NCBI RefSeq assembly: GCF_021134715.1
Contig: NC_060020.1
Location: 1,984,001 to 2,048,000, forward strand
Length of the DNA: 64,000 nt
Direction: 5' to 3'
From: Daphnia pulex
Lineage: Eukaryota > Arthropoda > Branchiopoda > Diplostraca > Daphniidae
This document shows positions 22,983 to 33,724 of this stretch, one piece after another. Both the position numbers and the translations under genes were made by a program. The notes under the pieces are model-generated. The model saw only the letters and a list, made by a program, of their open reading frames with translations, did no database searches and had not been told where the DNA came from. Within the stretch, counting starts at the first letter, position 1; each line of letters opens with the position of its first letter.

Positions 22983-22987
22983 CAGAA

Positions 22988-23950
22988 CTTGACACTTGTA
23001 ACTTCAAGCAACCCAACTTAAAGTTTGAAAAGGATTTGAATAGAGAAAACTCTCAAAACATTTGAGAAAGAGCTGAAACACGGAATTCCAATGGGTCAAA
23101 ACTGGAGAGTTCTCATTCATTGGCACCTACCACATCTTATTGGTCTCGGTCTACAACGGAAGAAGAAAATGCAACCGATGTAGGGCGTTGATAAAGTTGC
23201 ACTCATCCCCTGACTGCAGAAGAAGAGAGATCCAGGTCTTCTATTTAATGGCTTCACCCGATGGCTTTCACGTGACACGAGTCTTCACATATTGCTGGAT
23301 TCGATTGACGACTTGTTTTCATAAAAAAAGGACAACTACGCAAGCGGACCTCAGGCGAGAGACGATTTTGAAAATGGTTTATCCCGACTGCTAGTTCAGC
23401 AGACGAATCTAGGTTTAGAACTTGATAACATTACTGAACAGTCAAAGCCTTCCATCAATTCCTGCTGAAAAATGAAACTTCGTTCTCGGCCTACGTTAGA
23501 AGAGTCTTTGATGGTCGACCATCCGTGCAACTAGAACACGCCCGAAGAAAAATTACCGACTTCGACGAATCTTTATACGCTCACGTGTTCACTGAAGAAG
23601 TTGATCGTTTTATCGTGACACGTGATCGACAGGCAGTGCTATTGCAGAAGATTTTGCACTTGACGTCATCCCCGAATTTGTTTTCAAAAATGCTTATTTG
23701 GAATTGGGTAATTCTCTGGTGGTCCTTCAGCGAAAATCGATAATTTGGCAGCCATCGTCACTTCTGCCCCAATTACAAGAACCCATCCTTGCCGATTTGT
23801 TTGGTATATCACAATTTAAAATTACGTGCTTGTTTCTCTGATTTGAATTTATATTTTTAGAATTACAGAAGAAAAATCGAACGTTGGCTGAGGCTCGGTC
23901 TGTTCTCATTTCTGCCATAACACGTCTTCCCTCGTGATACCAAGCCACTA
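22988..23950 (+). pseudogene. Decayed coding-like region interrupted by the LTR element
   Basis: After the target duplication the sequence has long but broken open stretches that change frame, such as one around 23490-23690 reading YVRRVFDGRPSVQLEHARRK. A donor-like GTATAT near 23800 and an acceptor-like TTTTTAG near 23857 also look like remnants of a spliced gene. The part left of the insertion (18417-18816) may belong to the same locus. I do not recognise the protein. It could equally be an old transposon. Confidence 0.3.
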
Positions 23951-24182
23951 ATCACAAGCAAAGTGGGCAATCATTCAGATTCACACTCACATTTCCTAAA
24001 CTGAAATTAGAAACGAAACTAAACGTTAATCAGGTTAGTGATGCAACTACCCTTTGTACTTGCTTTTACCATAGAATTTTAACGCCACTCGCATCTGTGC
24101 TAATTATATAACCCAATTACAAGATGCGGAGTGAAGGGCTTTTTTTCCCGTTCGGAGCACAATATTTTTTGTCAACTTCCCC

Positions 24183-24271
24183 TGTATAAGATTTGAACTC
24201 GCCCCGGTGGCCATGCTGCAGCAGCATGTGCATATGGTGGTTATCAATACCACTGCTCAGTTATCTTACAA
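24183..24271 (-). pseudogene. Degenerate tRNA-like sequence or SINE head
   Basis: On the minus strand, TAACTGAGCAG fits the RNA polymerase III A box in 10 of 11 positions, and AGTTCAAATCT, about 45 nt later, fits the B box. The 89-nt span could fold with a long variable arm (ATGCTG/CAGCAT). The acceptor ends pair imperfectly and the T-stem is poor, so an active tRNA is unlikely. Confidence 0.35.
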
Positions 24272-25253
24272 ACGAATGCATATTACATGTTTCACATATG
24301 CAAAACGCTCTGTCGCTGTACCGTCAAGTCCCACACGCAACTTCGTACTATGCAATAGCAAAGGTACAGGAATACGAAACCATTTCATTTCCGCTCAGCT
24401 ACCGAGAGATTAATGAAGTGATGCTGTGATAGGTTTATGAAGTAGGTATATTTCGACAATCCCGATTTTTTTTGTAATAGCGTTACCAACTTGTACCGTA
24501 AAATTCAATATCCCTTTTTGTTACTATCCTAGTTGATCTCTATTCATTCCGATTCCCTTACTACCCTTCTACTCAACTGTCAACACCTTTCACTCATATA
24601 GTTGACCATTTGGATGATCAGACAAAATCTCTTAAAATTTGAAGCAGAAATACCAGTGTAACTAGTCTGTTTTACATTAATAAGAGACTACGCCAGTTTT
24701 CGTTGTGGCTAGTCATGCAGAATCAGCGTTTTAGAGCGTGTGGTATTCCTCCGTGCATTTACATTTCTCGCATGCATAAGCTGTTCATAGATCTAGACTT
24801 AGAAAGTTCTCTCTTTTATTGCGCCTTTTTTACCATTTGTTTTCAATTATCTGGCTCTTCTCTTCCCCCCCCCCCCCTTTTCAACGAAGAACTGCGCTTC
24901 ACTTTCTAAAACAAGAACTTAGGGTAAAATAAAAACTCTTTAGAAGTTCTATTCCCGGGTGTTCAACAGCTCGTTGTTTATTCCCCCTCTCTCGTTATGC
25001 AACAATTATGTGGTAGTGGCCTCAAATGCTTGTTAATTAGAACAATTATTCCAATTTCCAATTGATTTACCGAAAATTTATTTACTTTTTAAAATAATTT
25101 CCCTTAACTGTTGAGTAAAATGTGCCGAGGTAACAGTAAATAGCTACTATAGAAGGAACAAATACGATTAGAAAATATTTGCACTAAACTCAAGCTTGTT
25201 TACAATGCAGTAATACGCGCAAGACTTCCGCGTCTTTGGGTGCTGTACAAGAA

Positions 25254-25390
25254 GGTCGGCGGTGCGGGGACCATCAAGCATGGTTAGACAGTCAAAATCA
25301 AATCAAATGCCTTAGATACATCAGGGGAGGTCCTACGTGACGATCTTTGAAACGAAGATCTTGAAGAGACGATCTTGTAGTGAGAAGAAG
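25254..25390 (-). repeat. Diverged inverted relic of one exon-array unit
   Basis: Read on the minus strand it contains CACTACAAGATCGTC, TTCAAGATC and CGTAGGACC in the order found in the array exons, then TGTCTAACCATGC (array intron: GTGTCTAACCATAC), then GATGGTCCC and CCGCCGACC like the start of exon B. Exon and intron parts both match, so it descends from the same unit. Confidence 0.65.
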
Positions 25391-25792
25391 TTGTACAAGG
25401 AAGGTCAGCCAATCGGAAGTTGAAACGCCCAACAAAGTTGGGTGTGACTGCAAAGTGGAGTGGGTATCGGCCTTTCGTCTCATGACCTTATTAATAATAT
25501 TTAAACCTTTTCTGGTACGAGATTGATTTCTTTCCTCCGATTAATGCTTATTTCAAGGTGATCCCGTACACTGATTTGGCTTTTTTTTGTTTACCTGTTT
25601 AATTACCATTGCCAACCTGTCGAGGATGTTTACACCAGTTTACGCAACACGCTTATGGTGTTTGCCTTTCTCTTTTTCGATTGTAGAACTGTAGTAAGGT
25701 TTTTTTTTCTTTTTCCATCAAAGGGTGACAACCAACATCTCTTTTATGAGAGAACGAAAAACGAGGTGGGAGCAAGAGTGGACTGGTTAGTC

Positions 25793-25800
25793 TATATAAA
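25793..25800 (+). promoter_or_regulatory. TATA box for the secreted protein gene (left copy)
   Basis: TATATAAA, followed about 30 bases later by a plausible start region (near 25825) and then by a noncoding exon ending at a good donor (25889). It lies outside the palindrome arm, so the right gene copy does not have it. Confidence 0.6.
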
Positions 25801-25824
25801 CCCCGTTTGGCTGTGGACGGGTCC

Positions 25825-25889
25825 ATCGAGTGTTCAACTCAAGAACGAATTCCACCGACATATTTCGGCGTAACAAGTATTTTGTACAG
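25825..25889 (+). other. Putative 5' noncoding exon of the left secreted protein gene
   Basis: It ends TTGTACAG followed by donor GTAATT. The matching acceptor is most likely TTTTTCATAG at 26191-26200, with the next exon running from 26201 into the ATG at 26313. The start is inferred from TATA spacing. Confidence 0.5.
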
Positions 25890-26312
25890 GTAATTTGTAT
25901 TGTTATTTTATTTTTTGTATTTTATCTTGTATTTTGATTATTTTATTTATTTTTATTTTTTATTTTTGCTAGTTTACATTTTGTTTGTATTTTATTCGAA
26001 TTTTTAACAGGTATTTTGTACAGACATTTTGGCGTAACAGTCGTTTGTTACTCTTCACTCATCAACCACGGTATTAAAAATTATTCTAATTTTAAAAACA
26101 GTTTAAGTTATAATATTTCTAAGGATAAAGTATTTCGACGCAATGTCATGTATTTTATTTATTTTTATTTGTTTATTTTTATTTATTTATTTTTTCATAG
26201 AAAGATTGCAGTTAATTAAACAAAGACAGAGTTTGTTTCGCCATAACAAAGAGTCTAGGGAAAGCCCCGGACAAACCCGTTCTTGTTATAAGAACACGAA
26301 GCATTTAAGGAA

Positions 26313-27723
26313 ATGTTTGCTTCAGCCATAATATTTGCAGCTGCTGTCCCACTGGTATTGGCAAACAACGCCCCAACCTATTCTAGTGATGTCTCCAGTA
26401 CGGCCGACAATTCGTGTGAGAATTATCCTCCGCTTAGTGGTGCAAAAGTTCCACAAAATGGAAAAGCGTCTAATTCTTCTTATCCTGATGATGGCTGTGG
26501 AGACTATTCTGTCCGATTTAAGGGCGATGGATACTGTTATTCACTTCTGAAGAAAGGACCTTGTGAGAATGTGTTATTTTGGATTACGGTCGACCCGTAT
26601 ACTTACGAGGTGGGATTTTAATTCTTTTTAGAATTAATAGTTTATTTGTATTTTATCAAACGTGACTTTTAGGGAATATGCACTCCTCGCCTTTGTGGCA
26701 GAGAAAAAGTGTTCGTCGGTCGAGATGGTCTTTGTCACGATGTTTACGATACTAAAGAGTGTCGCGGAGGTAGGCGTCTTTATTACTCGGCTTACGGAGA
26801 TCCAATTTGTGATTGTCCTATTGGGCAATATCCATTCCCATCGGAAGAAGACGATTGCGTTCCTTTATTTACTCAAGGTGCAGTAAACGCCAATTTTCCC
26901 AAATTATTTGTTAATTAATTTTCTTTTATCATTTTTTTTAAGGGCCGTGTCCAACCAATCAGGTTGTATCCGTTAGTTCATCTGGTAAATTAGAGTGTTT
27001 CCCCAACACTTGTCAACTTGTTGATAGATATCAGGACTGCCTCCTGCAATTGGTCCCAGTTAAACAATCAAGAATAAGTAACGATGACAACGGCGATGAA
27101 TATGGATACTGCTATGGGTTAGGCACTCGTGGACCTTGCTCACCTTCTGAACTTTTTGGTTACAACATCTTTCACTGTCAGGGAGAGTGTGTTGACATGG
27201 ATGACCCTAGAACGCCTTACTTTTCTTCTCCGGAAGAGAATGCAATTTTAGATGATGTCTTTGATCGGGCCGCAAACGAACCCATAAAAACAAAGAATAA
27301 CAAAAGTAATACGTTTTTATGTGCACAACGGTTATCAAGAAAACGAAGACAAGGTATCAATACTTTTGGGATATTCCAACAGACAAGTAGAATTCCAACA
27401 TCTCTCCTAAATCCTTGTCAACCTGGCGGTCGAAACGGAAATAATTTCAAGTGTGCAAATCCTTTGGTGTAAGTTATTTATGCACGCATTTTAGCAAACA
27501 TTTAAGGACGCTTGATAATTTAAATTTATGTAATAATATCTTCTTCAGTCCTAGTAGACCCATACGTGACGTTAGTAAGCCTGTCAGTCCTGCTTTCGGT
27601 TGCCGACCAAATGATTTCTTGCGAGCTACTGGACAATGCGGTAGCAACCGTGTGCCAGCTAGCTGCGGACCTTCTTACAAATTCATCAAAGCTACAAACC
27701 AATGTAGACCAATTCGCTTTTGA
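26313..27723 (+). CDS. Secreted cysteine-rich protein, left copy (DUF4789-like)
   Basis: Four exons: 26313-26609, 26673-26877, 26943-27468 and 27549-27723, with GT...AG introns of 63, 65 and 80 bp. The spliced product is 400 aa. It starts with a signal peptide (MFASAIIFAAAVPLVLA) and has no later membrane segment, so it should be secreted. Cysteines recur in modules of the pattern GYCYxLxxxGPC (exon 1 and exon 3) and CVPLFTQGPC across the exon 2-3 junction. This resembles arthropod DUF4789-type proteins, a family of unknown function; the family call is from memory and moderate. RKRR at residues 300-303 is a furin-type cleavage site, so a C-terminal piece of about 97 aa may be released. The start has a TATA box and a 5' noncoding exon upstream. 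An inverted near-identical copy lies at 38096-39506. Confidence 0.85.
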
Positions 27724-27740
27724 ATTAAATTCGCTTTGTA

Positions 27741-27746
27741 ATTAAA
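27741..27746 (+). other. Likely polyadenylation signal
   Basis: ATTAAA, 18 bases after the stop codon of the left secreted protein gene. The mirror copy is at 38073-38078 on the minus strand. Confidence 0.45.
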
Positions 27747-28832
27747 GAATATAGTGGATAATCCTGAAATTCAACACAACTAATTTCGTAATTGATGCGA
27801 AAATACAAGTTTCTTAATATCATACAGTTAGTAAAATCACTCAAGTTTTCTTTTGTTCAAGCTGACTTAATTTAACTAAGAAATTTTATAGTATACGTAT
27901 ACCAACATGATGAATAGGTGACTGCTGTTTGAGACGATTTCTGCGAAATGATATATGGAGAAGGTAAGCGGTGAACGTGATTAGGAGCACATTGTGTGTA
28001 CGGACCGATGCAACTCACATTCAGACTATAAGCACAATATTTTCAAACCGATTTTTTTAACACTTAACTTCGGATTGGAGGAAAGAAAGGTCCAGAAATC
28101 CCCCACTAGGTGCCAGTGCAGTTTAACAACAACAACAGTTAAACAACAATGGCTGCCATTCCCTATATTGCTAACTGTGCTTAGTGGTCTTCTGTGCCGT
28201 TTGTCTTTCACGTTTCGATGCAGTGTTAACTGTTAAGGTGAATATTTTAAAATGTTTTAGCAGATTAAGTATTGCTAAACCCAATTAGTGGGTCATGCCG
28301 ACTACTTCCGCGTATTTAAAGTTCACACAGTTTAAGTGAGTGCTAACTAAAAAACTAAGTGTTAACTCAACCCAAAAAAAAGTCGCAAGTCACCATGTAA
28401 CTTGGAGAAAATATTACGTGAGTATCAAAGTTACTTGCCTTTAATTTTTATTTTTTTCAAGTAAGTGTAAACGAGCTAGAGCGGACATTGTTTTCATGTA
28501 AACGTTTCTTTTTCCTGGCGCTAGACGGCAAAGCCTTTGATCATTTTCCGCTCAGTTTAGTTTCGTTAACTTTGCACACCTCTCAAGAAATTTCTCGCTG
28601 CTACCACAAGGAAATTTTGGGTGATGGCTGTCAGTTTCTGTTTCAGCAACAAAGCTCACTTGTTAGTTTTTAATAATAATGTGCTTTTTTTCTACTTCCG
28701 GTTTTCTCATTTCTGTCAGTAGTTAAGTAAATATTCATCTGACGCACAAAAGAACCACATATTCGTGATCCTCGTCAAATTTGTGGTAAAGTTCATGTTT
28801 TTTTTTTTACGTACGCGTACTTCCGGTTTCAA

Positions 28833-28864
28833 GAATTTTCCTGAACTATAGTTCAGGAAAATTC
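28833..28864. repeat. Perfect 32-bp palindrome
   Basis: GAATTTTCCTGAACTA followed at once by its exact reverse complement, with no loop. The mirror copy is at 36955-36986. Confidence 0.9.
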
Positions 28865-30429
28865 TCGATTTTGGCCAAATTTTGGATTTCGTTGAAATCA
28901 CACCTAATCGACCCCAAATTTCATGGAGATCACGAATATTTGGTTTATTTGGTCGGCAGCTCAATGGTTAAGGCGCTATCGCTTACTTCCGGTATACTTC
29001 CGGAAAATTTGCATGAAAGTAGCAAGTGAACTTTGTTCTCTGTACAATTCTAAGGATTGAATGCTAGATTTTAGCTAACAAAAATGCTTTTTTCAAGTTT
29101 TGTGAGTATCTTAAGACTAGTCCTTCAAATACTGAGTTTTGAGACGTGTCAAAAATGTCAAATAGATGGCGTGTTCATTGTGTTATGGAATGGCAGTTTG
29201 CTGTCAAAAGTTAAGCTATCCTTTCTTTGACAATTACCAATGAATTCATAGGTAAATTCGAGTGATTTCGTCTCTAACTTGTCGGTGATGTGTTCTATTC
29301 CGTGTATATGTTGGATAACCTGAATGTTTCTCATCAACTTATAGGAGTTAACGTGAAAGGGTCGTGGCCGTAATACAGCCTACTGCCTACCGTCAACTAT
29401 TATGTTCAAAATCATAGTATTCTACTGAATGTGCCATCGAAATTATACAGGTAACAACCAACACTAGCTTTATCCATTTCATGTATTGCTGAAACATGTA
29501 TTCTTCTCGTCTTTTATTAGGAGTCATAATTATCTGCTGTTTGTATTGGACTTGCTAGATCACCAACCCCAGCATAGACCAATCTCTCATTTCTTTTTCT
29601 CGAGAGAAGATTGGATAACTGATTGGTGTTTTCATGTGTAGGTTCACTTATCATGTCACTGAACTTTTTCCGTTGCAGTCTAATATGTATTTAAAGTATT
29701 GATCTCCACTTATGTCTATCTAATGTTTAAGAGACGCTTTTGAGTGTATACTGATAATTGTTTATTCTTTTAGATCATAGACGTCAAGCACATTGATGAC
29801 AGAAATGATAAACAAGTTGATTTTTTTTTTATTTTTTTATTTACAGGTTCTAAACTCTAAATTTAGTCATGTCCTTTCAATAAAGTCAACAAGGTCCCTT
29901 GTTTACTAACCTGTTGGCTGCTACCCTTGAATCTCCCTTTTTACTTTCTTAAGCGGGCCATCTTTATTTAAGGTATTGCTTATTCTGTCGCTACAATCTT
30001 GCTTGAATATTATTGCCATCCAAATAAATGTTCATTCTGCTTACAGGGTATTCCTTCGCTACTTGTCATGGACTTCATCCACTGGTGAAAACCGACGAGA
30101 GAATGCTGTAATCCAAGACTGATAAATTGTGTAGTTAGGTTCAATTACAAGTGCATATCTGGGCTCCCTTCTTTTCTGTGGCCCCGTTTCCCTAACTAAC
30201 CACTAACCAACGCCCGCCGGTGGTCACTCACCCGCTGTGAAACCAGGAGGAGGGGAGGGCTCTGGTCGAACGGGGACTTGGAAGGCGCATGATCCGACGA
30301 AAACTTTTGGAGGGTCATGAGTCTAACCCGGAAGCCTAGTATGACTACATCTCCCCGGAAAAACTTGCCTCGTACTTCTCTCTTCTTCTCGGTCCAGATA
30401 AATATCTCTGGGGGCCGTAGACATGTCCT

Positions 30430-30886
30430 ATAACAGCATGTGCGAGTTAAACAAAGCAACCCACTACCCAATGAAACAAAAAGCCATGGTTTATTATTTG
30501 CGCAAATCTCCGTCAGTCAAGTTACAAATTTTTCTAATTCAACAACTCACGTAAAATTTTGCATCTAGTCTATTAGTGCAAATCGCGATTCCATCATGTG
30601 TTTGGTAGTTAAGAAAATGGTTGTTTAAAAAACAAACAATGGGGTGTTCTGTGTAGCCAAAAAAACTCACCATTGTATGTTTTTTAAACAACCATCTTCT
30701 TAACTACCAATCACATAGGATCGCTATTTGCACCAGTAGATTAGATGCAAAATTCGACAGAAGTTGTTGAGTTTGAAAAATTTGTAACTTAACTGACGCA
30801 GATTTCCGCAAAACTAAACCACCGCTTTTTGTCTCATTGCCGCAGCGGTGGTGGCGGGTTGCGTTTAACTCGTACAGAAGAAAAAC
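30430..30886. repeat. Foldback repeat inside the left arm
   Basis: Two diverged inverted halves meet near 30657. Shared words include GTTACAAATTTTTC, TGGTAGTTAAGAA, GGTTGTTTAAAAAACA and GTTTAACTCG. It resembles a long-inverted-repeat foldback or MITE-like element. No transposase or clear target duplication was seen. Confidence 0.75.
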
Positions 30887-32094
30887 GTCTTGAACCGGAC
30901 GCTCTGTTTATTGAATTTTTTGAACATTTTAACAAGAAAATAAAAAAATTGGTTCATATAATATATTTATTTTTATTTATTACAGATATTACATGGTTAA
31001 GGTTTAACATTGGTTTATAGGGTTAAGGGTATAAATTTAAGGGTTAGTGGTGTATGTTTTCGGGGTTTGAAGGATTGGAAGGTATATGTTTGTGGGGTTT
31101 GGAGATTAATTGGTAGGGCAACATTTGTAGGGTTATAGATTAACTGATTTTTTATCCAAACTTGAAATATCCTCCCCCTCTCCAACATTCTCCACTTTCC
31201 TTTCCCAATCCCGAAAACATGTTTATTATTTGTTGACATAAACATCCCATATTTGTTTTTGTTGCTTCTTAACTTATTAACGGTAAACTGCAGTCACGAT
31301 GACAATTTAACAAAATAATGATGCGATTTCGGTACCACGACACCAGCAGTCCAGCACCAAGGAACGGCTAACTGAATTTGATGCAGAAAGATCTATCACC
31401 AGCAGAGGCTGAAACAACGTACCACAGCGGACAGCAACAACGCGAACAAACACGATAAACCTGTAACCATAATGAAATGAATTAATTTTCAGCATCAATG
31501 GAAATGCTGTCAATCAGTCAATGAAAAGATGAATAAATGTCACTTTATGTGGTTTTAGTTATACCAAATATTTGGAAAACAATATCTGATAGCTATTGTT
31601 CAAACAAAAACAAAATGTGTGATGTAGACTGCAACAACGAATATGTTATGTTAATCCTGCTTTAAAAAAAAATTTGTTACTATCAAGCAATGAATTCTCA
31701 TGCGACGATAGAAAAAATGACACAAGTACAGCTAAACATCTCTCATTGTCAGTTAGCGAGCTTTTTGTTACCGCCAGACAATAGAAGGTTGATTGAAATA
31801 ATTACTTCAGTTGTTCATGTTTCTTCATTTGACGAAACACACAGCAGTACAGGTAGCAAGAGGAACACCTGGCTGCATTAAATCCATGTGTACATTGGCA
31901 GCAACGACGAAGCTCAGACTTTCCCAGACTGTTAATCACAAAAAAAAACTCAATTACTATCAAGGACACAAGCATCTCAAATGACAAAAACAAAAATGAC
32001 AGAAGTTAAAGTTAACTACACAATCCTTCAGAAAAAACGTTGCAAAGGAACCTACAGCTAGCAAGCTTTTCCAAGGTAGACAACTAAAGTTCTA

Positions 32095-33724
32095 CGACAG
32101 GCAAGTTAAGACATAGTCAGTAGTCACCAACTAACTAAGTCTCACAGTTAGAAAGTTGAACATATTTACCTGATTTGTTCTGAAGTGATTCTTACAAACA
32201 GCCGGTACAGGAAAAAGAGACGACATCTTGGCAAAATGTACAGATGCTCAGGTTCTGCTCAGGCCACATGATCAGCTGGAATTTCCAAGTAGAAATTATA
32301 GGCTAGGTTACCACACAAATTACTAAATTCACACACAAATAATTAGGATTCAGTAACATCTAACAATCAAAACGGGAAATACCATTTTTATGAAGAAAAA
32401 TGTGAGGAAGGAAAATACGCCGTACGGATACGGATAACGTACGCTTTCAATCAGTGCTCGAAAAAAAATGGCGGCTAGCTTGCGTAACGAAGACTTATTG
32501 TTCCATATCAGTAGTTGTAAATGTGAATCATAGATGGCGATGAATTTTGTATTTTAGTCTGCTAAAGAATATTATCGATTGACTTTATCGATTGCTCAAT
32601 CGTAGCCTCGTAGGATCCTCCCGTCCTTCAACAATGTGGTTAAAACAAAGCAGGCAATGTTCTAAATGTTTGAAATAGCCCAGGACTATCCTGAAGAGGG
32701 TTCAACAACATAAAACATCATATATATCAAGTAAAGAGGAAACATTTTCATCTCTTTCCAAATCCATATCTAATGAAATTTTATTGACTTTTGCAGATAT
32801 GACAACACTTAAGATGAAGAATTTAGCCCTAACTGTTGATGTGGAGTTGGTGCTAATTTGCTGCCATTCCCTTTCGTGATGTTTTCAATGTCAGTAATGC
32901 ACATTAATAGCTGGACGCTGACAAATTGTCACTCACACCTGAGGTAATTTTGCAGTTAACTGTTGTGATGAGCATTTAACTCATTGAATTGTTTTTTTTT
33001 TCATATATTTCTTAGAACAGGCTGGTGAATTCTGAGCTTCTTTGTGTCAGTCCAATGTGCTATGTGCAGATGGGTTTGTTGCAGCCAGCCGGTGATAGGT
33101 GCATTTCTTGCTACCTGTACCAGCTGTATGTTTCATATCGTAAAAAACACTGAACAGAATGAACTGAACTTCAGAAGAATGAAGGTAATTATGTTGAACA
33201 GCTTTCTAACTTGAATGCTACTGTTATTATTAGTTGATGACTAGTTCTTTGCTGATGCTTGCTTTTTATGATGGTAATATAAATTCTGTTCTTCATTCTG
33301 TTAAGTGTTTTTGTATGACACACTTCAGAACAATGAAGTTAACTATGTTGATCAGCTTTCTAATTTAAATGCTACCAATATTGTTAGTTGATGACTTTGT
33401 TCTTTGCTCATCTGTTGTAGAATTTTCAGTCTAGTTTACAAAGGAAAAACTTGCCAACTGTAATTCCTTTGAAAGTAATTCTGAAGAATTGTATAAACTT
33501 ATCTTCTGTAACTATGCTTTCACATACTGTTTTCTGTTGGTATTTTTTTCTTAATAGGATTAACAGCCTGGTGAAGTATGAGCTTCTTTGTTGCTGCCCA
33601 ATGTTCACATGGATTTGACATAAAGCGGCAGGTAAAGGTTTTTCGCTTGCTTCCTGTACTGTTGGGTGCTCAGTCCCTTGAAGAAACACTTAAGAACTAT
33701 TGAAGTAATTATTTTAATAAATTT
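32095..33724. repeat. Palindrome spacer with degenerate modules
   Basis: 1.63 kb not shared as an inverted repeat. Its right half holds diverged copies of a block that continues into the right arm: 'ctggtgaa..tgagcttctttgt', then 'catggattt', then 'ttgctacctgtac', at about 33018, 33565 and 33893. Some copies have splice-like ends. No gene is supported. Confidence 0.6.

Larger units (their letters stand above)
18817..22987 (+). mobile_element. Non-autonomous LTR retrotransposon with target duplication
   Basis: Two 287-bp direct repeats (18822-19108 and 22696-22982) begin TGTTGGG and end CCAACA and appear identical by eye. They are flanked by the 5-bp duplication CAGAA (18817-18821 and 22983-22987). 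Directly after the 5' LTR comes TGGTCCTTCGAACCGG, a plausible primer-binding site. A purine-rich GGGGAG lies just before the 3' LTR. The internal 3.6 kb has one long ORF (gag-like) and no protease, reverse transcriptase, RNase H or integrase, so the element must rely on enzymes made elsewhere. The gag N-terminus and the primer-site sequence suggest a BEL/Pao relative; that part is inference. Identical LTRs point to recent insertion. Confidence 0.92.
23951..25792. other. Mostly unannotated sequence with a tRNA-like segment and an array relic
   Basis: No gene is supported. It holds a degenerate tRNA-like segment (24183-24271, minus), a poly-C tract near 24865-24878 and an inverted relic of the exon array (25254-25390). 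The last part is the likely promoter region of the gene starting at 26313. Confidence 0.5.
26051..32094 (+). repeat. Left arm of a giant palindrome
   Basis: Pairs in reverse complement with 33725-39771; coordinates x and 65819-x correspond except across a small AT-rich indel near 26150-26190. Over the inner 5.9 kb I noticed only a handful of substitutions (for example at 27192, near 27823, near 28278 and near 31943). The outermost 150 bp is more diverged. It carries the secreted protein gene, a foldback repeat and a 32-bp palindrome. From 27724 on no further gene is supported. Confidence 0.95.
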
